Shown: positions 36,204 to 47,436, numbered from the stretch's first letter. The stretch is DNA of 64,000 nt from Lewinellaceae bacterium (GCA_016710765.1 JADJUJ010000008.1:294007-358006); one strand, 5' to 3'. Made by a program: numbers and translations. The notes: generated by a model not told the origin, from the letters alone.

Positions 36204-36584
36204 ATGCAAAGCATGCTAAGAATCCTATTCCTGTTGTCGGTTGTAATACTGGCTGGCGCCTGTTGTGATTTTCACACCGACTTACAAATCAAAGACCAAA
36301 AAGCCGAACGACTTGGTTTGATTGCTGCCATTGGCATGCGCGAAAACCCAAGGATATCCGGTAGCATTTACAACAGCTCCGGCAGTTGTACTTATCAGGA
36401 TATCGCCTTGCGCATTGAATATGTTACACCGGCCAACGCGAGTCTGGGCACTGAGATATTGCCCATCAGCATTGTCGTCAAACCCAATTCCTATGAGCGG
36501 TTTGAAATTAAAACGCAAAATGCCCCCAAGGGCTGGGATGGTACGTTCAGGCTCAGTGTTGAAAGCGCAAATGCTGCCAAATGA
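36204..36584 (+). CDS. Putative lipoprotein
   Basis: 126 residues with an N-terminal hydrophobic stretch and lipobox LAGAC at about residues 16-20. The second Met (36213) could be the start. The rest is a small beta-rich domain (SGSIYNSSGSCTYQDIALRI). It resembles single-domain FxLYD-like or transport-accessory folds but I cannot assign it. The stop overlaps the start of the DUF5995 gene (ATGATAC at 36581), so the two are co-translated. Confidence 0.7.
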   Translation: MQSMLRILFLLSVVILAGACCDFHTDLQIKDQKAERLGLIAAIGMRENPRISGSIYNSSGSCTYQDIALRIEYVTPANASLGTEILPISIVVKPNSYERFEIKTQNAPKGWDGTFRLSVESANAAK

Positions 36585-37363
36585 TACAAGAATCTCAAAT
36601 GTTACCACAAGAACTTCCCAAAACCATAGATGAGGTTTTGGCTGCGCTTGATGCCATCATTGCGGAATCGGTGGAGCAGGGCAACTTCCAGTTTGTCTTT
36701 GCCTATGTATACCGCCGAACCACTGCTGAAATTAAAAAAGCAGTAAACGAAGGCAAATTTCAAGACAATGCGCGCATGGAAGCCTTTGATGTTTCCTTTG
36801 CCAACAGATACCTGGAGGCCCTGCAGCAGTTTAAAACTGGTGCTCCTTTGTCAAAATCCTGGGAAACAGCCTTTCTGGCGTCTAATTCGCCACTGTTGGT
36901 GATACAACACATTATGCTGGGCATGAACGCCCACATCAATCTGGATTTGGGCGTTGCCGCGGGTCTCTTTGCACCGGGAAACCAAATTACGGGGTTGAAA
37001 AGTGATTTTATGGCCGTAAATACCATATTAAAATCACTGGTAAACGAAATGCAGGATGGTCTTTCGAGCGTTTCCCCGCTGTTCTTTTTACTGGATTGGA
37101 GTGGTCACAACGACGACGAAGCGGTGATCGGTTTCAGTATTGAAAAAGCCCGTGATTTTGCCTGGAATCTGGCCGTTACACTGGCGCCGTTGGATGCTGC
37201 CGCCCAGGCGGAAAAGATAGCAGAGGTTGACGCGCTGGTGGCGCAACTTGGCGATGTATTGGTACATCCGCCTGGCCGAGTATTGCAAGGGCTGTTGCGC
37301 CTGGTTGGCTACTTTGAATCGAAAGATGCCCGCAAAATTTTAAATGGACTGGCAAGGCCATAA
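36581..37363 (+). CDS. DUF5995 family protein
   Basis: 260 residues, no signal peptide, largely alpha-helical. The recognisable core is LVIQHIMLGMNAHINLDLGVAAG, with the His and Asn/Asp residues typical of DUF5995, followed by DFMAVNTILKSLVNEMQDG and LFFLLDW. Function is unknown. It overlaps the upstream lipoprotein gene by 4 bases. The fold may be related to HD-like or ferritin-like helical bundles, but no metal site can be claimed. Confidence 0.75.
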   Translation: MIQESQMLPQELPKTIDEVLAALDAIIAESVEQGNFQFVFAYVYRRTTAEIKKAVNEGKFQDNARMEAFDVSFANRYLEALQQFKTGAPLSKSWETAFLASNSPLLVIQHIMLGMNAHINLDLGVAAGLFAPGNQITGLKSDFMAVNTILKSLVNEMQDGLSSVSPLFFLLDWSGHNDDEAVIGFSIEKARDFAWNLAVTLAPLDAAAQAEKIAEVDALVAQLGDVLVHPPGRVLQGLLRLVGYFESKDARKILNGLARP

Positions 37364-37393
37364 AAAAACCGGGTCGGCTGCTACACGATCCGG
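37362..37393 (-). terminator. Terminator for the cytochrome-like lipoprotein gene
   Basis: On the - strand CCGGATCG/CGACCCGG (one mismatch) with a 9-base loop is followed by seven T. It lies 56 bases downstream of the - strand stop at 37449. Confidence 0.65.
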
Positions 37394-37448
37394 CTGAACA
37401 AACCAAAAACCAAATGAAAAAACCATATTTTTGTAAGCAAACCCATGC

Positions 37449-37802
37449 TTATTGCAGGGCTCCGTTCTGTATCCAGCAGTAGAGCAGTTGTTGCTTGGTT
37501 TCATCGAGTTTGGCAGCAGCCTGCGGCATTGGGTTGTAACCAACCTGGTGTTCAATGGTACCCAAAAATCGATTGTTTTTACTTTCAGCCTTTACTTTGT
37601 CATAAGTACTCAGATCTATCCCTGCTGCCCTGGAGCCAGCGCTGTGACACCCTGACTTGGCGCAACTGACATTCATGATGGCCTTGACGTCGGTGCTGTA
37701 CGTTGGCGTGGAGCCCGTACAATCGTAAGTGGTGACGGTGTCCTTGCTACAGGACCCAAGAAAAAACACGAACAAAACAAAGGGCAATGTCAAAGACTTC
37801 AT
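37449..37802 (-). CDS. Small cytochrome c-like lipoprotein
   Basis: 117 residues from the Met at 37802 (a Met three codons upstream is possible). A signal peptide with lipobox FLGSC is followed by a domain with CAKSGCH, a CX4CH variant of the haem c motif, and MPQAAAKLDETKQQLLYCWI. A distal MP is typical of the methionine ligand region. Bacteroidota have many such small lipoproteins with expanded CXnCH. Haem binding is plausible but the spacing is non-standard. It likely sits in the periplasmic face of a membrane. Confidence 0.72.
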   Translation of the reverse strand: MKSLTLPFVLFVFFLGSCSKDTVTTYDCTGSTPTYSTDVKAIMNVSCAKSGCHSAGSRAAGIDLSTYDKVKAESKNNRFLGTIEHQVGYNPMPQAAAKLDETKQQLLYCWIQNGALQ

Positions 37803-37951
37803 GTGTTCCAACTTATTTATTTACCATGAGGTAAAATCTAAGCCCAAAGGTTGCATCTTGCATCCCATTTCAACTCATTATATCTTCCTAGGCAGGCATT
37901 TGTGCAGCTGAAACAGACTGTAATGGCCTTGAGTCAAATAAACGTCTGTTT

Positions 37952-38542
37952 ATGGAATTGCTTTTTGAGCAAATGATTGCCGGTTTGCTGGATGATAAAT
38001 ACGCCACAACCATTGGGTTTTTAGACCAGGAACTTGTTGCGGCCTTGCGCCAGGACTTACTGGAGCATTTTGCGCAGGGTGCAATGAAGCCCGCAGGGAT
38101 TGGGCAACATTTTTCCTATGAGCAGAATCTGAAAGTTCGTGGCGATGTTATTTTTTGGTTGGAAAAGCACCACAATGCCACCCAGCGGGCATTTCTAGAA
38201 TACGTTGAGGCGTTTGTCGACTATCTGAACAGCACTTGTTATACGGGCATCAACGCCGTGGAGTTTCACTATGCGCTGTATGCGCCGGGTAGTTTTTACA
38301 CCCGCCACCGCGATCAGTTTAAGACAGACCTTGGGCGGAAATTTTCGCTGGTAACTTACCTCAATGAAGATTGGATACCTGAAAACGGAGGAGAACTCCG
38401 CCTGTATGTTGGCCCTGAAACGGTGGAGGTGACACCACAAGGGGGCACGGCGGTACTTTTTCGCAGCGATGAGCTGGAACATGAGGTCATGCTGACCCAA
38501 ACGCCGCGATTGAGCATTGCCGGCTGGTTAAAAAGAATCTGA
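37952..38542 (+). CDS. 2OG-Fe(II) oxygenase (prolyl 4-hydroxylase-like)
   Basis: 196 residues with a double-stranded beta-helix core. The iron triad is HRDQF (His119, Asp121) and LEHEV (His177). The 2-oxoglutarate-binding Arg lies in RLSIAGW (about residue 187). FSLVTYLNEDWIPENGGELRLY is typical of P4H-like SM-20 relatives. The substrate is unknown; protein or small molecule hydroxylation is possible. Cytoplasmic, stand-alone, convergent with the amidase gene. Confidence 0.85.
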   Translation: MELLFEQMIAGLLDDKYATTIGFLDQELVAALRQDLLEHFAQGAMKPAGIGQHFSYEQNLKVRGDVIFWLEKHHNATQRAFLEYVEAFVDYLNSTCYTGINAVEFHYALYAPGSFYTRHRDQFKTDLGRKFSLVTYLNEDWIPENGGELRLYVGPETVEVTPQGGTAVLFRSDELEHEVMLTQTPRLSIAGWLKRI

Positions 38543-38559
38543 CGCAATTGCAGGGATGC

Positions 38560-40035
38560 TTACAATTGGGCAAAGCCTTTGTCCCAGGATTTTTCCATTT
38601 GTGCCGCTACCCGAAACAATACATCTTCTGCGCAGATACGGGCTGTCAACATCACCCCAATGGGCAGATTTTCGGCATTCCGGTGCATGGGTATCGACAT
38701 GGAGGGCTGACCGCTGATGTTGGCAAAGGCTGTCCAGGGCATGTAATCGTATATCTTATTGGCCAGTTGGTCTATGCTGGTCTTGGCCAGGCCACCCAGC
38801 CTGAGCCGATTGATGATATTGACCAGAAATGCTTCCCCCGGAGGGTTTTTCAATGCGCCTATCGCCAGCGGTGGCCTGGCCAGTGTTGGGGTTAGGAACA
38901 AGTCGTATTCTTCGTGTACTGCCGCTAGTCTGCTGCCGATTTCCTGCCATTTTCGTTTGGCATAAGCGTATTCTGCTGCCGTCCAGGATTTTCCCAGCAA
39001 ATGGAAGGCAAACGTATTGGCTTCGGTATCAGATGGCCTGACTTTCCTGCCCAGGAACTCCCCCAAATGTTGCAGGTCAGCCGCTGTTTCAGCGGAAACT
39101 ACCACAATAAAGGCTTTGGTTAGGTCTTCAACCCGGTAGGGCAGGGGGATTTCTTCCAGCGTATGGCCCTCCTGGCGCAGGAGGTCTACGGCCTTGTCCA
39201 AAGCAGTCAGGCAATCCGGAGAAACAGGATGCCCAAAGGTATGTTCCCGGGAGTAGGCAATCCGAAGTTTACCAGGTGATGCTTCCGTTTCAGCCAGGTA
39301 GGGTCTGGCGGGTTTTTCCAGCAAATAAGGATCGGAATAACTCCCGCCCAAAATGGCATCAAGGTAAGCAGCGGAATCGCGCACCGTACGGCTGACGCAG
39401 CCTTCTACCGCTGCGCCACTCCACATCTCTCCGTTTGGCGCCCAGGTGGTGCGTCCTCTGGTAGGTTTTATCCCAAACAATCCGCAACAGGATGCCGGTA
39501 TCCGAATACTGCCACCGCCATCATTGGCGGTAGCAATGGGTGTTATCCCTGCTGCCACAGCCGCGGCCGAGCCACCGCTGGAACCGCCAGGAGAATGGTT
39601 GAGGTTCCATGGGTTTCGGCAGGGACCAAACAATTCCGGTTCGGTATAAGGTGTGATGCCAAACTCTGGTGTGTTGGTTTTACCAAAAATAAGCAAGCCG
39701 GCTTTTCTGATCTTCTCTACCACCAGGCTGTCAAATTGGGATATTTTATTTTTGTACCCCCTGCTGCCAATACATTGAGGCGTGTCTTTAATATCAAGGC
39801 CAAGGTCTTTTACCAAAAAAGGAACGCCTGCAAAAGGGGCCTGCTTGTCCACTTTTTGAGCCGCAGCCTTACCGAGGTCATACAGTTTGTGCACGATGGC
39901 GTTGATTTGAGGATTGACTTGTTCCGCTCTTTCAATGGCGATTTCAAGCAATGCATCAGGGGTTACTTCCCCTTTTTGTACCAGGGCCGCCAGGCCAAGT
40001 GCGTCGTATTGTCGGTATTCATCAAAACGGAGCAT
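38560..40035 (-). CDS. Amidase (amidase signature family)
   Basis: 491 residues from the ATG at 40035; a longer frame to 40104 lacks support. The amidase-signature Ser-Ser-Lys triad is visible: Lys in GVPFLVKDLG, and the two Ser in the glycine-rich block NHSPGGSSGGSAAAVAAG followed by NDGGGSIRIPASCCGLFG. It most resembles stand-alone amidases and 6-aminohexanoate-cyclic-dimer hydrolase-like enzymes rather than GatA, since gatB/gatC are not adjacent and it has long C-terminal differences. Cytoplasmic; no signal peptide. Confidence 0.86.
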   Translation of the reverse strand: MLRFDEYRQYDALGLAALVQKGEVTPDALLEIAIERAEQVNPQINAIVHKLYDLGKAAAQKVDKQAPFAGVPFLVKDLGLDIKDTPQCIGSRGYKNKISQFDSLVVEKIRKAGLLIFGKTNTPEFGITPYTEPELFGPCRNPWNLNHSPGGSSGGSAAAVAAGITPIATANDGGGSIRIPASCCGLFGIKPTRGRTTWAPNGEMWSGAAVEGCVSRTVRDSAAYLDAILGGSYSDPYLLEKPARPYLAETEASPGKLRIAYSREHTFGHPVSPDCLTALDKAVDLLRQEGHTLEEIPLPYRVEDLTKAFIVVVSAETAADLQHLGEFLGRKVRPSDTEANTFAFHLLGKSWTAAEYAYAKRKWQEIGSRLAAVHEEYDLFLTPTLARPPLAIGALKNPPGEAFLVNIINRLRLGGLAKTSIDQLANKIYDYMPWTAFANISGQPSMSIPMHRNAENLPIGVMLTARICAEDVLFRVAAQMEKSWDKGFAQL

Positions 40036-40111
40036 GGTGATGTTGTTTGTAAACCAGGAGTGTTGGTTCAGGAATGTGCTGATAAAGGTAGTAAATCCCT
40101 GCATCCGATCT

Positions 40112-40148
40112 AAAAAAAAAGGCTACCCCTGAACCCAGGGGCAGCCTT
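40112..40148 (-). terminator. Rho-independent terminator of icd
   Basis: The stem AAGGCTACCCCTG/CAGGGGCAGCCTT has one mismatch and a four-base loop, at 40119-40148. On the - strand it is followed by a run of T (A tract 40112-40120 on +). It lies 59 bases after the icd stop and before the amidase gene. Confidence 0.85.
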
Positions 40149-40207
40149 CTTAAATTTTATTCAAAGGGGAATTACATGTTTGCAATGATCTCATCTGCAA
40201 ACTCAGA

Positions 40208-41440
40208 TCACTTGAGTTTGATCGCTCCTTTCATGAGGCGCTCAAAGTCGTAAGTAACGCGCTTTTTGCGGATGGCGCGCTCGATCCCTTTTACGATAAG
40301 TTTGCCAACACGATCCCAGCCCATGTATTCAAACATCATCACACCCGAAAGAATAACGGAGGATGGGTTCACCATGTCTTTGCCGGCGTACTTGGGCGCC
40401 GTGCCGTGGGTCGCTTCGAAAATCGCATGCCCAGTGACGTAATTGATGTTTGCACCCGGTGCAATACCAATACCGCCCACTTGTGCAGCCAGTGCATCAG
40501 AGAGGTAGTCGCCGTTGAGGTTGAGGGTAGCCACCATGTCGTATTCCGAAGGGCGGAGCAGGATTTGCTGCAAAAATGCGTCGGCAATCACGTCTTTGAT
40601 AAGCATCTTGCCGGAAGCCAGTGCATCCGATTGCGCTTTGTTGGCAGCGGCTTCACCTTTGTCCGCTTTGATACGGTCGTATTGCGCCCAGGTAAATACG
40701 CGATCACCATACTCCCGCTCGGCCAGGGCGTAGCCCCAGTCTTTAAACTTACCTTCGGTAAATTTCATAATGTTGCCCTTGTGTACCAGGGTCAGGGATT
40801 GGCGCTTGTACTGGAAAGCGTACTCAATGGCAGCGCGTACAAGGCGCTCTGTACCTTCTTGAGAAACGGGCTTAATGCCAATTGAGGAGGATTTTGGGAA
40901 GCGAATTTTATTCACACCCATTTCCTGTTGCAGGAAGTTGATCACCTTCGTGCACTCTTCGGTGCCATTCAGGTATTCGATGCCGGCATAAATATCTTCG
41001 GTGTTTTCCCGAAAAATAACCATATCAACAAGGCCTGGCTGTTTCACAGGAGAAGGTACACCGCGGAACCACCGTACTGGACGCACACAGGCGTACAGGT
41101 CGAGTTCCTGGCGAAGCGCCACGTTCAGCGAGCGAATGCCACCGCCAACCGGTGTGGTCAAGGGTCCTTTGATGGCCACTTTGTATTCGCTGATGATATC
41201 AAGGGTTTCCTTGGGCAGCCAGCTTTTGGTTTGGTTGAAGGCTTTTTCGCCTGCCAGAACTTCTTTCCAGACAATCTTTTTCTTGCCTTTGTAGACTTTT
41301 TCAACGGCAGCGTCAAATACACGGACGGAAGCCGCCCAGATGTCGGCTCCAATACCGTCACCTTCGATAAACGGAATGATGGGGTCGTTGGGCACTTTCA
41401 GTTTGCCCGTCCTGTTGATGGTAATTTTTGAACCTTGCAT
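40208..41440 (-). CDS. icd: NADP-dependent isocitrate dehydrogenase
   Basis: 410 residues. TCA-cycle enzyme converting isocitrate to 2-oxoglutarate and CO2. IPFIEGDGIGADIW opens the fold. The substrate loop is GGIRSLNVALRQELDLYACVRPVRWF, with the phosphorylatable-type Ser and Arg residues. Further blocks are FRENTEDIYAGIEY, LVHKGNIMKFTEG, GDYLSDALAAQVGGIG and HGTAPKYAGK. ATHGTAPKYAG with downstream residues favours NADP. A TATCTTCG at about 41489-41496 on the - strand may be its -7 element. Confidence 0.93.
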   Translation of the reverse strand: MQGSKITINRTGKLKVPNDPIIPFIEGDGIGADIWAASVRVFDAAVEKVYKGKKKIVWKEVLAGEKAFNQTKSWLPKETLDIISEYKVAIKGPLTTPVGGGIRSLNVALRQELDLYACVRPVRWFRGVPSPVKQPGLVDMVIFRENTEDIYAGIEYLNGTEECTKVINFLQQEMGVNKIRFPKSSSIGIKPVSQEGTERLVRAAIEYAFQYKRQSLTLVHKGNIMKFTEGKFKDWGYALAEREYGDRVFTWAQYDRIKADKGEAAANKAQSDALASGKMLIKDVIADAFLQQILLRPSEYDMVATLNLNGDYLSDALAAQVGGIGIAPGANINYVTGHAIFEATHGTAPKYAGKDMVNPSSVILSGVMMFEYMGWDRVGKLIVKGIERAIRKKRVTYDFERLMKGAIKLK

Positions 41441-41507
41441 AAATGCTTAGCGTATTAAGTGGGAAAAACAATGTTGAGTTGCGCCGCGAAGATAGCGAAC
41501 ACCGGGG

Positions 41508-41527
41508 TAAAAAGAGGGTTTCCCTCT
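41508..41527 (-). terminator. Terminator of the giant repeat protein gene
   Basis: On the - strand AGAGGG-AAA-CCCTCT is followed by TTTTA. It lies 16 bases after the reconstructed stop at 41543, which supports that reconstructed gene end. Confidence 0.6.
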
Positions 41528-41542
41528 ATTTTCCCGTCAATT

Positions 41543-44500
41543 ATCGTACAATTGTCAGGTCTCCGCTGAGTAATCGGGTTTCGCCATTCACCAATTCTAT
41601 TTCAGCCCACCAACTGAAAACTGCCGGAAGCAGACTTTCTCCCCGGTGACTTCCATCCCAGCCAGCCGTTAAGTCGTTGGGTTTCAAGTTAAGATTTTGA
41701 AATACCAGGCTTCCCCAACGATCGTATACCTGCAGGAACGAATGTTTTGCACCGCGCGTTCGTCGGCAAAAATGGTAAAAATGTCATTCAAACCTTTGCT
41801 GTCTTCAGCCCGAATTACGTTGGGGACATAAACATCAACCGCCGTTTTAACCAGTATGTTTGTACGGGCTGTAGCACGGCAGCCCTCCGGCGTTATTATG
41901 GTTAGGGTGTAAACCGTGTTCTGCAGTGGCATTGCATAGGGGTGCAACTGCTGCTGTATACTGTTGCCTGTAAAACGCAGGTGTTCCAACGGCTCCCAGA
42001 CAACGGAGTCGATGCTGCTGAGCGGGAATCCGGGTGGCAATACGGGATCGAGTTGCATTTCCTGGCCCAGGTTTAGGATAAAGTTGGGCGGTAAGCTGAC
42101 CGTGGGGAAAATAGGATCTGGAACCAATAATGGTTGGTCCAGTTCGCAACCATTGACATCCTGCACAACCAAATTGTAATTGCCGGGTAGCAGCGATTGA
42201 AATACAGCAGCAGTATGAAACTGCTGACCGCCGTCTATTGAATAGGCATATGGGCCGATCCCACCATTGACAGGCAGGAAGGTTAAAGTGCCATTCGGTG
42301 TTTTGCAATTGGGTGCAAGCAGCTGGTATTGGAAATCTATTGGAATGTTGGTTTCCTCCTGAACCTGTATTTGAGCCGTGGCGGTACAGCCATTGTTGAA
42401 TCCGGTAACAACGAGATGGTAATCTCCGGGTGCATTAATCTGCGGCGTTAGTGTATTGGCGCCTGAAATAATGTTGCCGTTGCTGCTGCTCCAGGATACA
42501 GTATTCTGTGCCGCCGTGCTGCCCTGAAGGTTCAGGGTTAACTGGGTGCAGGTTAGCAATCCTGGCTGTTGAATTTGGGCCGATGGCGTCGTCGTGTTGG
42601 CCGAAACGGTAGTGGTCGTGCTGTTACTGCAGCCATTATCCGTATTGGTGATGACCAATGTATACTCGCCGGGCGCGCCTGCAAGGGCTTGCAAGGTGTT
42701 GGCGCCTGATAGCAGGTTTCCATTGGATGTTGACCAGCCGTACACTGGGTTGTTGCCCATGTTTATGCCCATGCCATTTAGTAAGGAACTCGTTTGAATA
42801 CAGGTCAAAATTCCCGGGGAGGCAATCGTGGGCGCAGGTGCTGTGGTGTCAGCGTTTACCACCACCTGATCTGTTGCGGTGCAGCCATTCTGGGTATTGG
42901 TAACCAACAATTGGTAGGTGCCGGAAAGTACTTCCGGTAGCAGTATACTTGGCGAAGATAGGATGAGACCATCGTTGCTGCTCCATAGATAAGTGAATTT
43001 CGGGCCTTGGCTCGATCCACTGCCATTTAGGATGCTGCTGGCATTGTTGCAGGTAATAGCAGCTGCAGTACCTGCAATGGATAAGGGTACTTGAATATCC
43101 TGGTTGACGAGGACGCTGATGCTTTGGGTACATCCGTTGGTTGAATTGGTCACAAGCAAGGCATAAGTCCCCGGCTGATCGGCGCTGGTCTGTAAACTGG
43201 TTAAAGGACCGCTGATGTTTCCACCTGTGCTGCTCCACAGGTAAGTAATGTTCAAGCCGGCGCTGGATCCAGCGCCATTCAATACGACGTCGGTTACAGC
43301 ACAACTCAGGGTGTCGGGCTGTGCGATAGATGCAATGGGTTGTGTAATGTCTTCGACCACCGACACTTGCGCCGTACTGCTGCAACCATTGTATTGGTCG
43401 GTTACGGTTACGGTATACAAACCGGGGGCATCAACGACAGGTGTTGCCGTCGCACTGCCGGATACAATGCTCCCGTTTGCGGTGCCCCAACTGTAAGCCA
43501 ACTGTCCCGAATAAGCAGTAATGATGTTGGCCTGCAAGGAAAGGCTGGTTTGCTGGCAATTGAGTTCGCCGGAACTGGTCGCAGTAAGACTGGGCGATAC
43601 CAGGTTTTGGGCAATACTGACACTGGAAACGGCAGTGCAACCATTGCTGGCGTCGGTAACGGTCAAAATATAGTTTCCCGGCGCATCTACCAGGGGCATC
43701 AGGGTGTTGTTGCCAGAAAGGATGTTGCCATTCAGTGTTGACCATGCGTAACTGAGCATTGGCCCGGAAGTGGAGCCGGTGGCGTTGAGGTTTACCGACA
43801 GCATGGAACAACTCAAAGTGTCGGGCAAGCCTGCAACAGCGACAGGAAGATTTGCACTTTGGGTAATTTGTACAACGTCAGTTGCTGTGCAGCCATTGGC
43901 CAAATCCGTCAGTGTCAGGGTGTACGTTCCTGCGGCGTTTACGATGGGGTTGAAGGTGGTGCTACCTGAAAGGATGTTGCCATTTTGAGTGGTCCATTGT
44001 ATCTGTAGGTTGCCCGAATTCGGGCTGCTGCTCTGCAACGTATCGGTGTTGTGCTGGCAATCCAGCTGGAAGCCTGGACCGGCACTAACAGTCGGCGCAT
44101 TGAAGTCGGCACTGATGAGGACCGTATCGGAGGTACTGCATCCGTTTTGGGTGTTTGATACTATAATGGTGTAGGTGCCTGGCTGGTTGATGGTAGGGGT
44201 CGGGCCATTTGCGCCACTGGTGATGTTGCCATCCAGGGTGGACCACTGTATTTGGAAAGGTGCTCCAACTGGATTCTGGTTGCTGCCAACGGTAGTACTG
44301 GTATTAAAACAGTTCAGCGTGAAGGCTGCACCGGCATCTGCAAATGGTGGGATAATATCCTGGGATACCACAACGGTTGCGGAGTCCTGGCACCCATTCT
44401 GGATATTGGTAACCAAAAGGGTATAGGATCCGGGTGCATTCAGCGTTACGATGGAGTTGGTATTGTTTCCCTGTATCCCAGCGGGCACGCCTGTCCAAAA

Positions 44501-47080
44501 ATAGGTAAAATTGGGTCCAGACGAGGAGCTGCCACCATCCAAAGTAACCACAGTATTGTTACAATCCAGTATGGGCGCTCCGGCTATGCTAACCGTCGGC
44601 GCATTAGCATCTTCCATTACCACAACTGAGGATACTGCTGTGCACCCGTTTTGGTTGTTGTTAACTTCCAATGTATATGTTCCTGGGGCACCTATGGTAG
44701 GAAAGAGCGTGGTGTCGCCTGCCAATATATTGCCATCAAGGCTCGACCAATTGTAGCTAAAATTATTGCCCGCATCTGAGCCGCTGGCATCGAGTTGCAA
44801 ACTTGATAGGGTACAGCTGAGGGTTGCCATTGCTCCGGCATCAGCAAGTGGGGGAACCACATTTTCAAACACCGGCAAGTTGAATATTGCGGAACAATTG
44901 TTGGCATTGTTCAATACCTGCAGTGTATAGGTGCCAGGCTGGTTAACCAGGGGCGATAAAGTGTTCTCTCCAGACAAGATGTTGCCATTGCTGGTTGTCC
45001 ATTGGTAAACAATGTTGGCGCCAGCAGAAGATCCCAATCCAGAGAGATTGATTTGAAGAATATTGCAATTTAGGGTGTCTGGGGCTGCCGCTAGAGCAAC
45101 CGGGATATTTGCATCTGCAAAAACCTGAACGGCACTGGTATCAGCACATCCAGTGCTCAGGTTGGTTAGAATAAACTCGTACAAGCCTGTAGCCGATACT
45201 ACGGGTAAAGCAGTATTCATTCCAGATACGATATTCCCATTGAGTGTAGACCATTGAAAATCAAGGTTGTTTCCGGTGCTAGCCGATGCATCGAGCATGA
45301 TTTCCAACATGGTACAAGTGAGGGTGTCTGGCGTTGCAATAAGGGCCGATGGGGTCGCAAGGTTTTGGGAAATGGTAACGGTATCGGTAGCGGTACAACC
45401 GCTGGCTGGATTGGTGACCTGTAAGGCATAAGTACCCGGTTGATCAATCAGCGGATTCCAGGCATTTGATCCACTGATTATGTTTCCATTGGCAGTACTC
45501 CAGTTGTATTGCAGCGAAGTATCGGCAGGAGCAGCAGGTGGACCAAGTGATAGCGTGGTTATGGCACAGTTTAGCATTTGGCCTGGCCCCGCTTCTGCCA
45601 TTGGGGGAAGCGTAGCAGCGGTTACTACTGCTGTGTCTGTGGAAAAACAACCACTGAAAAAATCGGTAACATGTAAGATGTAGGTTCCTGCTGCGTCGAC
45701 AAGCGGGGCAAGACTGTCCTGGCCGGAAACAATATTCCCATCTGGCGTAGTCCAATTGAGTTGGTAGCCCTGACCGTAGGATGATCCGCTTGCATTGAGA
45801 AAAAGACTGGGGGTGCTACAGTTCAACTGCCCGGGCGCAGCAATAAGCACTGTAGGTTGGGTGCCCAGTACAACGGTATTTGAGGCACTCACGGTACATT
45901 GTCCAGGTGCCGAAATGGTAACAGAATAGGTGCCGGGCTGGTAGATGGGGATACTGGGTGTGGTAGCGCCTGTAGACCAATGGAAATTTACGGCAAGATT
46001 GCTTGTTGCCATAAGGGTTGTACTGTCACCAGGACATAAAGGCGGCCCGCTAAAACTTAGGAAAGGCGCCGGATAGGAAGGAACCACGACGCTCTGCGTT
46101 CCGGTGCAACCATTGACGTTTGTTACCGTCACTGCGTAGGCCCCAGGCTGATGAATTACATTATATGGAGTAGTGTTCCCGCTTGACCAATTATACTGGA
46201 TAAATGGCCCGTTTATGCTTAATGTATCCATTTGACCAGGACAAATGGTATCAGTGCTTACAAAAATGTTGAAATTATCTACGTCGCCATTTTGAATGCC
46301 AAAAATACCGGTTCCTGTGCAGCCAAATTGATTGGTCACCGTAACCTCATAAAACCCGGGCTCGGTGACTTGCAAAGGGTAGCTGGTTTCGCCGTTTGAC
46401 CATACGTAATCAAAAAAAGCAGGGCTGATGTTGATAACACCCGTATCTCCCTGTGTACACAGGATATTGGGACCCTGAAGTATGGGTACCACCGGAGGCG
46501 ACATGGGAACCAGCAGGTTGTCGACAAACGGACAACCCAGCTGGTCGTTCAATGTCAGGGAATAATTGCCTGGGCCAATGATGGTGACCGGAGTAAGGGT
46601 ATTGAAAATATTGGGACTCCAGGTATAATTGCTGAAATTGTAGTTGTCGGTATTGACGGTAAGGTCGACGGGGATTCCTGGACAAAACGCAGGTGGCCCA
46701 AGAATGTCGATGTTGCCGGTGAAAAAGGTTTCGTTGATGGTGATGTTGTTCAGGTGGTGATCGCAGGTAAATCCAGCATCGTTGTACGACCAGAATCCTG
46801 GGGGCTGGATGATGATTTTTTGCGCCGTTTCACCCGTTGACCAGGGTACCGTTATTGGGGTTAAATTCCCGCCAATATCTTCCAGGTAAGCACCCAACTG
46901 AACCTCCTGTGTGGCACACAACACAGTTTTTTTTATGATGCATTTTAGGTGACCATCGGGCGACATCACCCAGATGGTGTCGCTGACGCTGGTGTCTGGC
47001 AGGGTCGTTCGGGCATTTCCAATAATGGGCAACAACAGCAGCAGCAGGCTGCCGAGCAAAGACGGGTAGCATTTTATCAT
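41543..47080 (-). CDS. Giant tandem-repeat surface protein with type B T9SS sorting domain (C-terminal frameshift)
   Basis: About 1,845 residues. The ATG at 47080 begins a signal peptide (MIKCYPSLLGSLLLLLLP); the frame upstream to 47170 is not needed. Seven or so short Ig-like units (YSWSTGATTPS type) precede about fourteen highly similar ~85-residue repeats with the consensus YxWSTxNGNIxSG, PGTYTLxVTNxxNGCTA and PDTLxC. The frame as read stops at 41684 within IRSCRYTIVG. One extra C near 41735-41741 restores LQVYDRWGSLVFQNL and ends GDLTIVR at 41543, the expected gliding-motility-associated sorting domain. Likely a surface adhesin. A run indel is the probable cause. Confidence 0.85.
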
Positions 47081-47436
47081 ATTAAATGGGTTCAGATGTT
47101 GTAGACAGTCGATAGATACCGTCGCCACTGATATCGCTGTATGCCATTTTTTAACAGCATACAGTGGCAATATTACTAAAATCGCTGGTTAATGGCTAAT
47201 GCAGCAGTTTTCAAACACAGCCTTAACTCGATTTTAGTCTTTTGATGGTGGTCATTGGTTTCGATCCCGGTTATTGGTGCCTTGTGAAATCAAGTACCGG
47301 AGAAATCGAAATTTAATCTTGAACGCCCCTATCGCAACAAGTCCATTATTTATCAACCATTCTTTGATTAACTTTAATGCCTTGTAAACCCAATATTTAA
47401 TTTTTCGGAGCAAAGCCAAAGACCAAAGACCAATTG
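47081..47436. other. 356-base gap holding repeat copy 1
   Basis: No gene seen. It contains the 5' leader of the giant protein gene and a MITE-like repeat copy (47221-47439) whose right edge reaches the end of waaA. Confidence 0.5.

Noticed and set aside
38560..40035. Assignment of the amidase as GatA
   Set aside because: No gatB or gatC nearby and it resembles stand-alone amidase-signature enzymes more closely.
41684..47080. Tandem repeats as a CRISPR array
   Set aside because: The repeats are ~255-base coding units in frame with Ig-like protein repeats, without short identical repeats and unique spacers. No CRISPR array was seen in the window.
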